Under the pieces are notes generated by a model. That model did no database searches. It was not told the DNA's origin and was given only the letters and a program-made list of their open reading frames with translations. DNA of 64,000 bases from Fabrea salina (Eukaryota; Ciliophora; Heterotrichea; Heterotrichida; Fabreidae). How positions within the stretch are numbered: the first letter of the stretch is position 1; each line of letters starts with the position of its first letter. This document shows positions 8,033 to 17,539 of this stretch, one piece after another. A program made the position numbers and the translations under genes. The stretch spans positions 186,001 through 250,000 of the forward strand of contig JALIHJ010000002.1 of the NCBI GenBank assembly GCA_022984795.1, in the 5' to 3' direction.

Positions 8033-10729
8033 ATGGAGGAGCCTGACCAAGTTAGTCCCCAAGTAACTGAAGAAACATCCCCCAAAAAACTCAGTGTAGA
8101 AACCAACTCCAAACAAGAAACCCCAAAAGAGTTTGAAAGTCCAGATGCTTTGGAAGAAGAAAAGTTCAGGGAAGACGCTTCGCCTACTTTGAACGACCAA
8201 CAAGACTCCTTTAATTCAGAAAAAGAGTCTGATTTGCAAGTTTCTGTGGACCAAAAAGTACCTACTGAAGAACTCGAGAACCAAATAATCCAGTACTGCG
8301 AAGAAAATGGGTGCCTGTGGGAAGACGATGAATTTCCTGCTGGACTCATTTCGCTCTACAACGACCCTGAAAAGGTCCCAGACTACGACAAAAACGGAGG
8401 CTGCGAGCAGTGGCTGAGGCCTAATGAATTGGCGGAAAACCCTGTGGTCTTCCTAAATGACGTTTCTCCCGGAGACGTAGAACAAGGAGCCTTAGGGGAC
8501 TGTTGGTTCCTTGGGTCACTTTGTGTAGTTTCAACCCACGTGGACTTGATTCACAGACTTTTCGTGAACACAGAGCATGTGCTCCAGTACGGATTTGTAA
8601 CTTGTCAGTTTTTCAAAAACGGAGAGTGGCAGCAAGTAATAGTTGACACCCGCATTCCTTACAACAGTGGCTACGGAGGACCTATATATGGGCACTGCAA
8701 AGACATCAACGAAATGTGGATTCCTTTGCTCGAAAAAGCTTATGCTAAGCTCCACGGAGGCTATGAAATGCTGAATGGGGGCAAAATGACAGAGGCTTTA
8801 GTAGACCTTACGGGAGAAGCTTCTGAAAAGTACAACTTAAAAGACCCTGACACTGCAAGTTTGGTTGATTCAGGAGATTTTTGGACTATGCTTATCAAGT
8901 ACCACAAACAAGGCAACCTTTTAGGTTGTGCCAACGCAGTTAAAAACAGCGATGGAGAACAACACCAAGAAATGGCTTCAGAAGGAATTTGGAACAATCA
9001 CGCCTACGGAATTCTGGATGTTAGGGAGATCAAAGGACTCAAGTTAGTTCGTATCAGGAACCCTTGGGGAGAAGGAGAGTGGAAAGGTGCGTTTGCAGAC
9101 GAAGATGAGGAGTGGGATAAGCACAGAGGACTCAAAGACGAGTTGAATTACGAATTTGGCAGAGACGGAACTTGGTGGATGACTTACGAAGACTGGTTGA
9201 AGCACTACAACAAACTTTATGTAGGAAGGATTTTTTCAGAGAAGTGGCAAAAGTACTCTATTGACGGAAAGTGGGAAGGCAAAACTGCAGGGGGACCTGC
9301 TCCCTCCCAAATAGACAGGGACGAAGAAACCTCCCAAAACATCAAACTGGACTCAGACGACAAGTGGTTCAACAACCCCCAGTACAGAATTACTGTTTAC
9401 AAGAAAACCCAAGTGTTCATAAGCTTGATGCAAGAAGACCACAAACTATCAGGAAAGCCCTACATGCCCTGCAACTTCTTGGTAGTGAAAACCAACGACA
9501 AAAGAAACAGAATCTGGGAAAAAGACAAAGACGAAGTTATAGCTGAGGCTGCCGACGGACTCCAAAGGTTCGGGCAAAGAGAAATAACCCGAGACATAGT
9601 GCTTGAACCCTCTGAAGGCAAAAAACAAGTTAACTACGTAATTATTCCCAACCTGGAACTTGAGGGCAAAAAGCTCGAAGCAGAAACAAGCAAAAAGAAC
9701 AAAGGCAGGGCCTTTTGGCTAAGGATCTTTACTTCGCAACCTATTGACTTGTGGGAACTTTCAGAAACATTAGAAATCCAGAAAAAAGGAGAATGGAACG
9801 AAAAAACTGCAGGGGGACGCAAAGCTGTTAAAGGACGTGAAAACCCTCTTTGGTGCACTAACCCTCAGTACTTCTTGCAGATTTACAAAACCACTCTTTT
9901 AAAGATAATAGTTAGGAAAACAGGCAGACTAAGACAAGCCAGAGGACACAACGTTGGAATAGTGGTTTGCCAAGCTCCTCAAAAGCCTGGTTCAAAAAAG
10001 ATTGCCCAAACAAACACTAAAAAGAACTTAAACCCCTTACAAGAGGTTCCTAAGTACGAAAAAGAAAGGAAACTCCAAATCCTAAGTAACGAGTGGTACG
10101 TGGAAAGTTACTACCAGTTTGAAGACTACTCCTGCTTGTTTTTGGAACTTGAGCCCAACCATGGACCTTTCCTAATAGTTCCTTCGCTTTCTCAGGAAAA
10201 CATCCAAGCCAACTACTCCCTAACTATATTCAGTAACTACGAAGTCACTCTAGAAAAACTAGAAGACTCCCAGAACGTTGTCATTTCTGGAGAGTGGAGC
10301 AATGAAACTGCTGGTGGAAGTCACCTTTACGAAAAACCCTTTGTAACCCAAATTGAAAAATCCACTTGGGCTAGCAACCCCAAATACCTACTTAAGTTCG
10401 AAAGTCAAGGCTACATAAGGGTCAAAGTTACCTTAAGCCGCCCTGAGAAGCTTTGGAGCAGCAGGATCGCCAGAAACACTGTAGGGTGCATGATGGGCTT
10501 GTACGTGTTTGACGAGTTACTAACTAGACCTATTAAAAGCAAGTTGCTCAGAGACCCTACTTTCATGCCAATAAACGAAATTACTGAAGTTATAGAGGAT
10601 GAAAGTCCTTCTGAGTCAGGGTATACACTTATGCCTGCTACTTACGAAAACGGAATTAAAGGGCCTTTTATTTTGAGTGTATCTTCTGACGACAAGTTCA
10701 CTATTTCAAGGGTTGAGGAAGAAACTTAA
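8033..10729 (+). CDS. calpain-type cysteine protease
   Basis: An 898-residue protein. An acidic, disordered N-terminus (~1-75) precedes a peptidase C2 domain with the full triad: Cys157 in GALGDCWFLGSL, His323 in WNNHAYGI and Asn343 in RIRNPWGEGEW. Three related beta-sandwich (calpain domain III/C2-like) modules follow, each marked by GxWxxxTAGG and NPQY or NPKY (near residues 415, 585 and 762). No EF-hand region is present, so this is a non-classical calpain; calcium control, if any, would lie in the core or C2-like modules. Probable cytosolic regulatory protease. Gap of 15 bp after the WLM gene on the same strand. Confidence 0.93.
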   Translation: MEEPDQVSPQVTEETSPKKLSVETNSKQETPKEFESPDALEEEKFREDASPTLNDQQDSFNSEKESDLQVSVDQKVPTEELENQIIQYCEENGCLWEDDEFPAGLISLYNDPEKVPDYDKNGGCEQWLRPNELAENPVVFLNDVSPGDVEQGALGDCWFLGSLCVVSTHVDLIHRLFVNTEHVLQYGFVTCQFFKNGEWQQVIVDTRIPYNSGYGGPIYGHCKDINEMWIPLLEKAYAKLHGGYEMLNGGKMTEALVDLTGEASEKYNLKDPDTASLVDSGDFWTMLIKYHKQGNLLGCANAVKNSDGEQHQEMASEGIWNNHAYGILDVREIKGLKLVRIRNPWGEGEWKGAFADEDEEWDKHRGLKDELNYEFGRDGTWWMTYEDWLKHYNKLYVGRIFSEKWQKYSIDGKWEGKTAGGPAPSQIDRDEETSQNIKLDSDDKWFNNPQYRITVYKKTQVFISLMQEDHKLSGKPYMPCNFLVVKTNDKRNRIWEKDKDEVIAEAADGLQRFGQREITRDIVLEPSEGKKQVNYVIIPNLELEGKKLEAETSKKNKGRAFWLRIFTSQPIDLWELSETLEIQKKGEWNEKTAGGRKAVKGRENPLWCTNPQYFLQIYKTTLLKIIVRKTGRLRQARGHNVGIVVCQAPQKPGSKKIAQTNTKKNLNPLQEVPKYEKERKLQILSNEWYVESYYQFEDYSCLFLELEPNHGPFLIVPSLSQENIQANYSLTIFSNYEVTLEKLEDSQNVVISGEWSNETAGGSHLYEKPFVTQIEKSTWASNPKYLLKFESQGYIRVKVTLSRPEKLWSSRIARNTVGCMMGLYVFDELLTRPIKSKLLRDPTFMPINEITEVIEDESPSESGYTLMPATYENGIKGPFILSVSSDDKFTISRVEEET

Positions 10730-10828
10730 TAACTTAATTTGACTGGTAAAAATGAACTTCTGCAAAAAATTCTTATAAAGCAAATTCAAAATACTAACTT
10801 GTGCAGTAGTTACAAGGACTATATAAAT

Positions 10829-11344
10829 ATGTCATTGCTCCAAAACCATGATAAGGACTCGACGTCATTTAGAAGGACTTTTTCGTACAGCTTTATAGCT
10901 TCCAGCAACTCCCCTGAAAACTTCGAAAGTAACTTGCCGACTCCAAGGCAGTTCACCTCGCCCAAACTTTCAAACTTACTGAAGTCACTAAACTTGCAAG
11001 CTCTCACACACCGATTCATGAAACTCAAAATAAGCTACGAGGATCTAGAAAGCATGCCTTTGCAAGACCTGCTTGATAAAGGAATACCTAAAGTTCCAGC
11101 CCAGTCTATACTCAACGCCATTCAAAAAAAGCCCGACCACTGCGATCAAACAACATTGAGAGCTAAACTTCTCCACGAACAACTTGCTACACTTCCTAGA
11201 AAAAACAATACTCTCCTGCGAAGCAAAACTACAGGGAGCTCCATCAACTCTTTCCAACCCAAAATCAAGCTCACCAGTTTAGCAGAGGCAAGACGCATTA
11301 AAAAACTTCGAAGAGACAATGTTGAGTCTTCGATAGTAATATAA
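10829..11344 (+). CDS. small SAM-like domain protein
   Basis: 171 residues from the first in-frame ATG (10829), which is preceded by ATATAAAT; the frame is open back to a stop at 10730 but holds no earlier ATG. Residues ~51-100 (LKSLNLQALTHRF, then KISYEDLESMPLQDLLDKGI and AQSILNAI) have the helix pattern of a SAM domain: a leucine-rich first helix, I-xx-EDL, then DLL-xx-GI and a final long helix. SAM domains oligomerise or bind partners or RNA. The Ser-rich N-terminus and basic C-terminus look unstructured. Domain call is from pattern only. Confidence 0.65.
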   Translation: MSLLQNHDKDSTSFRRTFSYSFIASSNSPENFESNLPTPRQFTSPKLSNLLKSLNLQALTHRFMKLKISYEDLESMPLQDLLDKGIPKVPAQSILNAIQKKPDHCDQTTLRAKLLHEQLATLPRKNNTLLRSKTTGSSINSFQPKIKLTSLAEARRIKKLRRDNVESSIVI

Positions 11345-11372
11345 TGACACTTTAGGGTTTAAGAGTTAGTTA

Positions 11373-11885
11373 TTAGATGCTCCAGTCAAGCAGGAACTTG
11401 ACGAGTTCTCCCACAGCTTTTCCACAGTTGAAGTAGTTATTGCTGCAACTCTTGATAGTGTCGATTTCTGAGCCGATCTTTGAAGAGTTGTCGATGTACC
11501 TCCATATTAAGTCAGTCAGGCCACCGTTGAGGACCTTGTTAAGTGCATCCACGAATCCCATCCAGTTGCACACACTTTCGCTGCTTACAAAGTCAGCACT
11601 GTATTTTTCAGCGTCGGTGTAAAGTTGTTGCTTAGCAGATTGGCTTCCGTTGGCAATAGCAGCTACATCATTCCAAACGGCTTCAAAGTCGTTGACTAGG
11701 ATTTTAGTGCGTTGGTAACACTTGTCAGGGTTGGATTCATCTTTTTGGAGGCCAAAGTTGAGTCCCTTGTAAAAGTCGACTGCATTGGTTTCATTGGCTT
11801 GGAGTCTAAAGAATTCAGTAAAGGTGATACCTTTTCCAAAGCTTACACTCACTAGGGCTAGAACAACCACCACGCTTAGCTTCAT
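11373..11885 (-). CDS. small secreted protein, unknown function
   Basis: 170 residues with a clear signal peptide (MKLSVVVVLALVSVSFG, cleavage near 17-18). The mature part is helical with several cysteines (DKCYQ, ESVCNW, KSCSNNYFNCGK), consistent with disulfides, and has N-glycosylation sites such as NGS and NSS. No transmembrane segment follows. Likely lumenal or secreted, perhaps in cortical granules or vacuoles (guess). Family not recognised. Confidence 0.75.
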   Translation of the reverse strand: MKLSVVVVLALVSVSFGKGITFTEFFRLQANETNAVDFYKGLNFGLQKDESNPDKCYQRTKILVNDFEAVWNDVAAIANGSQSAKQQLYTDAEKYSADFVSSESVCNWMGFVDALNKVLNGGLTDLIWRYIDNSSKIGSEIDTIKSCSNNYFNCGKAVGELVKFLLDWSI

Positions 11886-11966
11886 ATTTATTCACCAGGT
11901 AAATGGCTTCAACAATAATTTTAATGCTTTAATGTTGAGCTACTAGAAAGAGCCCTTTAACTTAGT

Positions 11967-12716
11967 TTATTCTCCCTTGCATTTTTGGGAGACAGGCGAG
12001 TTTTCTGGGTCGTTGTTAATGACATGGTCAGAGTCGTCGATGATGTATTTCTGCGCCATGGCTTGGAACAACTCTGGGTTCAGGACTTCTCCTTGGTATA
12101 GGATCCTGAATCTTTGGTCTCTAACTGTTTCGTGGAAGTCCTGCCACACGTCAAGTTCGAAGTTGAGTGATCTTTTCAGCTTGCCTTCTTCGTCAAGGAT
12201 TTTTGCAAACTTACCTCCAAAGGGCTCTGGAACCGAGTTTTCTGTGAGCAAGGTTATGTTGTTAGGCTCAGTGTAGACATAGCCATGGCAATTGTAAAAC
12301 CCTCCTACTTCAAACTTCCAGAGTCCTCCTCTCACGTACCAAATGTTCATTGGGTAGTACTGGGTATTGTAGAGGTATCTCAGGTGAGGAACACTAGCTA
12401 AGAAGAAAAGAGGAATCAGTCCAAAGTTGTACAACCCAAGAATGCCGGTTTTGAAGGCATACGCACTAGCTGTTATAGAAAACAAAGTTCCTAAGGAATA
12501 TGGCATAGGGAAGAAAACTGGGATGTGGTCCATTACATTGCAGGTGTACACCAGTGTTTCGCCTTTTTTATTGAATTCTATTTGTTGGCTGGGCTTGTAA
12601 GTTTCTATAGGCCGCACGTAGCCCTTAGGAGCTTCTGCTGCTTCTCCAACTTCTCCAACAGTTGTGACTTTGCCCGGCAACTTGTAGGAGAACCTCCTGA
12701 GTAAAGTCCTGAACAT
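11967..12716 (-). CDS. mitochondrial inner-membrane-like protein, unknown
   Basis: 249 residues. The first ~20 residues (MFRTLLRRFSYKLPGK) form a basic amphipathic presequence typical of mitochondrial import. Two hydrophobic segments near residues 70-110 (PYSLGTLFSITASAYAF; GLYNFGLIPLFFLASVP) form a hairpin, followed by a ~130-residue soluble domain rich in aromatics (YNTQYYPMNIWYVRGGLWKF). The layout resembles assembly factors or lineage-specific respiratory-chain subunits of ciliate mitochondria, but no family can be named. Confidence 0.75.
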   Translation of the reverse strand: MFRTLLRRFSYKLPGKVTTVGEVGEAAEAPKGYVRPIETYKPSQQIEFNKKGETLVYTCNVMDHIPVFFPMPYSLGTLFSITASAYAFKTGILGLYNFGLIPLFFLASVPHLRYLYNTQYYPMNIWYVRGGLWKFEVGGFYNCHGYVYTEPNNITLLTENSVPEPFGGKFAKILDEEGKLKRSLNFELDVWQDFHETVRDQRFRILYQGEVLNPELFQAMAQKYIIDDSDHVINNDPENSPVSQKCKGE

Positions 12717-12741
12717 CTTTATTTGTGATTCATAGTTTAGG

Positions 12742-15700
12742 TTAGAAAGAGTAAAAACTTAAAAGTGCCAGTAACTCTGAAGGCCTTTCTGCCAAGCAGA
12801 ACTCTGACGACTTAGGGACACTAGTTATTTCTCTAGACTCATAGTCTTCTATGCATTTTTGGGTCATTCTGAACTGCTGGGGACTTGCCGACCCTCCCAT
12901 CCATGTTTCCAGTTCGCTTTTGGTAGGAGCTCTGGTTTCAGGCAAGTTGGATTCTTCTTGTGTTTCTTTCTTTTTGAGGTAGAGTTCTAGGCTCTTCAAC
13001 TGGTGTAAGTCTATGTTTAGGTAGTAATACTCAGGGTCAGTCACTTCAATGCCTTGGCACGAAGAAAAGGGCCTCAGCAGCACAGGAGTTGTAAGTTTGA
13101 CTCTTCCTATGTCGGAGTAGTTCACTGTTACAGAGGCATTCACTAGTTGCTTAGACTCAGCGTCTCTAGCTACCAGTAGTCTTTTTTGTGCAGCCAACAC
13201 GTAAAGATGCCTAAAAGCTTGTAGGTGGTACCTGTTGTCAGAAGGACTTGAAGGGAACTTGGGGTAAATAGCTAGCAAAAGGGCTGCTATTTCAAAGTCA
13301 GAGTTTCCAAAGGAGTACTGGGACTTTCCCAAAGACAAAAACCCAATAGCCATGTGCACAGCAAGGTTGTAGCCGTAGTCATTCTCAACTCTTTTCCTCA
13401 TAGTTTTAAGGTGCCTCAAAGAATTGATGTCTGAGGTGCCTGCCATCACTAGCCCTAAAGCCAAGGCCCCTGCACAAATTACTGTCATTTGGGTTTGTTT
13501 TTCAATAGAGTTTTTGTTGGAGTTGCTGACTTCAATGGGTCCTCCTAAAACTTGGATCTTGAAGTCTTTGATTTTGTTAGTTTGTGAAATAATGATGGAA
13601 GCTACTTCTTGGTTTGCAGTCCCTAAAAACTTAAACCCTAGTGAAAGCAGTGCACCTCCTATGATGTACACGTAAGAGTTTGCTAGCACACTAAAGTCAA
13701 TTTCTTCAATAGACTGGAATTCAGAAACTACTTTTTCAATAGTGTTTTCAAAACAAAACCCGATCACTGAAGGAATTTGCGAGTAAACCCAGTCTTCAGA
13801 GCACTCTATGGTGTCAAACATTATTAGGTTCTTTGCAAGGACTTTCAGCATTAAGTGCTCTGGAATCGCCCACTCCAAAGCATAAAAAGCACTTGGAATT
13901 TGGATTTTAGAAGCAATTAAAGCATCGTTGGTTCTCAGGTGAATTAAAGCATAGGCTAAAAGAGCCCCTGGAGCAGTTACACTAGTCATTACAAAGTCTC
14001 CTTCGTTAGTTACACTGCACTTAGACTCGTTTATCAAGCCTCCGCTTTGCAAAAGTTTAGGCGGGGCCATTCTACGACCTCCTTCAAACATGTTAATGAG
14101 TCTTTCGTCTATTCTGAGGTCTTCAAGTCCAGGAGTCATGTTTGCCGAAGCCAAATTGACAAGTCCCAAAGCCACTCCTGCTGCAAGGCACATTCCTTCG
14201 CGTTCAATGTCTTTGTTGGACAAAGGCTTCCTCCCTAACTGTACAAGTAGCATTTCAGAAACTTGTCTGTTGCCTGAACCCTTGTAAAGCAGTCCAAAGC
14301 CTAGCATAGACGCTGACTCCTGTGTAAGTTTCATGTCTATGTCCACAAAAGGAGGAATCAAGAAAGCAATAGAAATCCTTAGAATCCGCATAATCTTGTC
14401 GTCCATAGACCCTATTGCTGAAAGAGCTGTTCCTAGGTAAATAGCAATGATGATAGTTTCTTGCTCAGCTCTTAAGTACCTGTAAATGTCTAAGTCATGA
14501 AGCGCCTCTAACTGTCCTAAGAGTCCTAAAGCAAAAATAAACCCAGCGTGCTCACTTGAGTCTTCTTCTCCTCTTTGGTAACTGATCCACTGTCTGTTTT
14601 TAACGTAGTCTGAAGGGTTCTCTGAAAGCATTTTAAGTCCGGTCGCCACTCCAATGTGGAACTTAGGCCAAACCATAAAGTCTTTTTCACGAGTTTCTAG
14701 TTCTTGACCTGACATGGTCATTCTGGAGTCGTAGTTAGGCGGAAGCAAAGCTGAAAAGTTAATAGGTGGAATTTGTGAAGCTGAAGTAGGACTTGCCTTT
14801 GAAGTTCCTAAACTCAAAGCTCCGTAGCCTATGCAGGTAGAAGCCCTTCGCAAGCAGATCCTAAACAAAATATTGTGCTTTTCGGCTTCAAACTGCTCTT
14901 CAGACATAGAGTGGTCAGGCATGCGCATTTTCAAACTTTTAGTTACGTCCAGCATTGCTTCGATTTCTTCCATTCTGAAGTCAGAACTGCAAATGTGCTC
15001 TGAAATGCTTTCAGAGGTGTTTTCTCTGTTGAGTTCTAGTTTAAGAATTTGTTCGTACTGCTGGTCTAGTTGATTGCTTTCAGTTTTAGAAACTGAGTCT
15101 TTGTAGTTGAGGTAAATGTCAACTCTACCTATTAAGTCAAGGGCTTCTTTAGGCCATTCTATGGACTCAAAGGGGGGGTTGTGCTTTATGTGGTTTATGG
15201 CAGCAAAAATCGGAATGGAAAAAATATGGGGAATCTGTTTGAGTTCCTCAGGAGTGAATTTTTCTTCTACAAGGACTTTTATGATTTCTTCAAAAGCTGT
15301 TTTGGCTTTGAAGGTTACTTTGGAAGTGCTTGGCTGTTTGAGTCCGTAGGTCATTATGGGGTAGTCTTGCAAACTTTGGTCTTCTTCAAGTTGAATTGCA
15401 TCTGGACTCCTAACTAGTTCTGAAAAACCTGAGCTTTGCTCGCTTTGCGATAAGCACTCGTAAATTCTGCAGATTTTCCGTGTGGTTTCAAACATAATTG
15501 GCATGAACGGGGGGTTTTCTTCTCTTATTACGCTGAAGACCCAGTTGTGGATGCTAGGCACTTCCAGTGTTTGGGGTTGTAGGTTTTCTTCTATGTAACT
15601 TTCTAGGGTTTCTCCGCTGTAGTTAGGATTTATTTCACTAAAGTCTTGTTGGTAGTACTCTAAGTAGTGAGTTCCAAACTTGCCCAGAAGTTTAGCTATG

Positions 15701-17187
15701 GAGGATAAAAGTGTTGCTAAATCATACAAGTAGCAGTGCTCTAGTAAGTTGAGTTTGAGGTTTTCGTACAACAAATGCAAACTTTGAAGAATCTCAAATA
15801 CGTTGCGTGTGAACTTGGAAGGCGAAGTTTTGAAGTTTGTAGAAACTTCAGTGTGTTTGGTTCCTTGAGGAGGAGGCTCACTTCCAAAAATAAGCGAAAA
15901 GTGACTGGCATTGCTAGTGTGGAACTTTGAAGCCAACATCACTTCCCAAGCACTTCCTGAGTCTAAACTTCCTTCGTCACTGTAAGCCACTTTAGATTTT
16001 TTAAAGTCTTTTTTTGACTTGCTTTCTTTCAGCAAGTTCAGAATCAAGTTGCAGAAAATTCCCCACTGAGTAGAATTTTCCTTGGCCTTTTCAGGAACTT
16101 GGTCTTCATAAGACCTAACCCTAGCTTCCAAGTACTTTCTTAAGATGTCAGCTTGCAAAGCTGAAAAAAGGCTACTTGGCAAAATTGAGTAAAGAGCAGA
16201 CATGCACTGAAGCACCAAAGGGTCTTGGATTTCAACGCAGGTGTTAACAGGGTACTCGCACTGGTTACTTACTAAAACTAGTGGAGACTTTAAGTGCGAT
16301 ATGAATGCTGGAGGAGAAACTAGTATGGACTGCAGTGGAATCTCTAGTAAAGACTGAGCTCCATCGTAAAGTAAAAGCAAGTTGTCATTTCTCAAAAAGT
16401 AAGTGTAGGTGCAGGTTTCGTTGGCTAGGTCTTTAAAGTATCTAAGAGTTTCACAGCCAGTGTGTTCTTTAAGTCCAAATTTAAACCTGTATTTTCTGTC
16501 CACCAAAATAAAGTCCCTGACACTTTGAACTAAACCAACTTCTTGGGTAGTTCCAAATACTTTGTCGTCCTGCAAACTCAGCACGTAAACTTTAACAGTT
16601 TGGAACTCCTTGATATAAACTACAATTTCCAAAGGGTTGCTTCCTACACCCAACTCTATTTTTTGGATGAAAGAAAAGTTCCCTATTGAACAAAGGTACT
16701 CAGTAAACACCAAACTGTCTTTACTTACATGCTTTCCAAAAGAGTCGTCTCTAAGGTTGGGGTCTAAGCTCTCTAGGGTTTCTTTTTCCTTAGCAGTCAC
16801 AGAAGTGTCTACTCTCAGCAAGTACAAGTTAAGCTCCCCGTTGGGTTCCCACCCCAGAAGAAGAGGCCAAGTTGCACTGGAGTACTTTATGTCCACATGG
16901 GAGTTAACCCAGTTTGGCGCAAGAGGGTAAATGTCGCTGTAGGGATGCTTAACTATTGCAAGATAAGTGTACTTAGGGGCTGCTTTTGGAGCTGCTTCTA
17001 CTACTTGGTAGTGGTGGAAGCGCTGTTCAGCTCTGCACTTAAGTAAAATTCCATCTGGCAAAGTTAAGACTTCAGAAATAGGAGCTGGAATAGGAACGGC
17101 GTACCTAGGTCCGTTAGGGTTTTGGAGTTCAATGCCTCCGTTGCATATGCTGACTTCTTGCCAGCCTGCTTCTGAAAAAGCCGCCAT
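12742..17187 (-). CDS. APC1: anaphase-promoting complex subunit 1
   Basis: A 1,481-residue protein. The N-terminus (~1-330) is beta-rich, fitting the WD40-like propeller of APC1; the centre is mostly helical; the C-terminal third carries proteasome/cyclosome repeats: AGFIFALGLLGQLEAL, GTALSAIG, GFGLLYKGSGNRQVSE, AAGVALGLVNL, GGALLSLGFKFLGT and GALALGLVMAGT. The family is the largest APC/C scaffold, a nuclear ubiquitin ligase that destroys cyclins and securin. Human APC1 is ~1,940 residues, so this copy is shorter, chiefly in the mid region. One uninterrupted exon. Its ATG is 34 bp from the next, divergent ORF. Confidence 0.92.
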   Translation of the reverse strand: MAAFSEAGWQEVSICNGGIELQNPNGPRYAVPIPAPISEVLTLPDGILLKCRAEQRFHHYQVVEAAPKAAPKYTYLAIVKHPYSDIYPLAPNWVNSHVDIKYSSATWPLLLGWEPNGELNLYLLRVDTSVTAKEKETLESLDPNLRDDSFGKHVSKDSLVFTEYLCSIGNFSFIQKIELGVGSNPLEIVVYIKEFQTVKVYVLSLQDDKVFGTTQEVGLVQSVRDFILVDRKYRFKFGLKEHTGCETLRYFKDLANETCTYTYFLRNDNLLLLYDGAQSLLEIPLQSILVSPPAFISHLKSPLVLVSNQCEYPVNTCVEIQDPLVLQCMSALYSILPSSLFSALQADILRKYLEARVRSYEDQVPEKAKENSTQWGIFCNLILNLLKESKSKKDFKKSKVAYSDEGSLDSGSAWEVMLASKFHTSNASHFSLIFGSEPPPQGTKHTEVSTNFKTSPSKFTRNVFEILQSLHLLYENLKLNLLEHCYLYDLATLLSSIAKLLGKFGTHYLEYYQQDFSEINPNYSGETLESYIEENLQPQTLEVPSIHNWVFSVIREENPPFMPIMFETTRKICRIYECLSQSEQSSGFSELVRSPDAIQLEEDQSLQDYPIMTYGLKQPSTSKVTFKAKTAFEEIIKVLVEEKFTPEELKQIPHIFSIPIFAAINHIKHNPPFESIEWPKEALDLIGRVDIYLNYKDSVSKTESNQLDQQYEQILKLELNRENTSESISEHICSSDFRMEEIEAMLDVTKSLKMRMPDHSMSEEQFEAEKHNILFRICLRRASTCIGYGALSLGTSKASPTSASQIPPINFSALLPPNYDSRMTMSGQELETREKDFMVWPKFHIGVATGLKMLSENPSDYVKNRQWISYQRGEEDSSEHAGFIFALGLLGQLEALHDLDIYRYLRAEQETIIIAIYLGTALSAIGSMDDKIMRILRISIAFLIPPFVDIDMKLTQESASMLGFGLLYKGSGNRQVSEMLLVQLGRKPLSNKDIEREGMCLAAGVALGLVNLASANMTPGLEDLRIDERLINMFEGGRRMAPPKLLQSGGLINESKCSVTNEGDFVMTSVTAPGALLAYALIHLRTNDALIASKIQIPSAFYALEWAIPEHLMLKVLAKNLIMFDTIECSEDWVYSQIPSVIGFCFENTIEKVVSEFQSIEEIDFSVLANSYVYIIGGALLSLGFKFLGTANQEVASIIISQTNKIKDFKIQVLGGPIEVSNSNKNSIEKQTQMTVICAGALALGLVMAGTSDINSLRHLKTMRKRVENDYGYNLAVHMAIGFLSLGKSQYSFGNSDFEIAALLLAIYPKFPSSPSDNRYHLQAFRHLYVLAAQKRLLVARDAESKQLVNASVTVNYSDIGRVKLTTPVLLRPFSSCQGIEVTDPEYYYLNIDLHQLKSLELYLKKKETQEESNLPETRAPTKSELETWMGGSASPQQFRMTQKCIEDYESREITSVPKSSEFCLAERPSELLALLSFYSF

Positions 17188-17221
17188 TTAAACTATTTCT
17201 TTTAAATTAGAATGTAATTCT

Positions 17222-17539
17222 ATGGAAGAAATAAGTTACTTCGAGAAGAAAAAGCAAGTGGAAAGGGTGCTGGCAAGGCTTAGCAGCAGGCACTACAGAA
17301 AGAGTGAAGAAGCACAAAGAAAAGAAGCTTGGTTTTTGGCTTTTGTGAGTGACTGCAAAAGGTGGATTGAGTTCAGAGGAGCTTCTTATGGGTTTTTGTT
17401 TTCTTTTTTAGCTTTAAGACGCTTTGGGATCTATGAAACTCTGGGAACTCGGGTGTTAGTGACTTACCTAGGCAAAGAAATCCTACTTTACAAACACATT
17501 GACGAGTTACACTTAGCTACTCAAAAAGTTGCTAGTTAA
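17222..17539 (+). CDS. small basic protein, unknown
   Basis: 105 residues. The N-terminal half is a charged helix (KKKQVERVLARLSSRHYRKSEEAQRKEAW); a moderately hydrophobic stretch (ASYGFLFSFLALRRFGIYETLG, ~54-75) may be one membrane-associated helix. No known family. Support for being real: it exactly fills the gap between APC1 (34 bp upstream, divergent) and the C2 gene, whose stop codon abuts this one with no base between them, and its codon use resembles its neighbours. Confidence 0.62.
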   Translation: MEEISYFEKKKQVERVLARLSSRHYRKSEEAQRKEAWFLAFVSDCKRWIEFRGASYGFLFSFLALRRFGIYETLGTRVLVTYLGKEILLYKHIDELHLATQKVAS

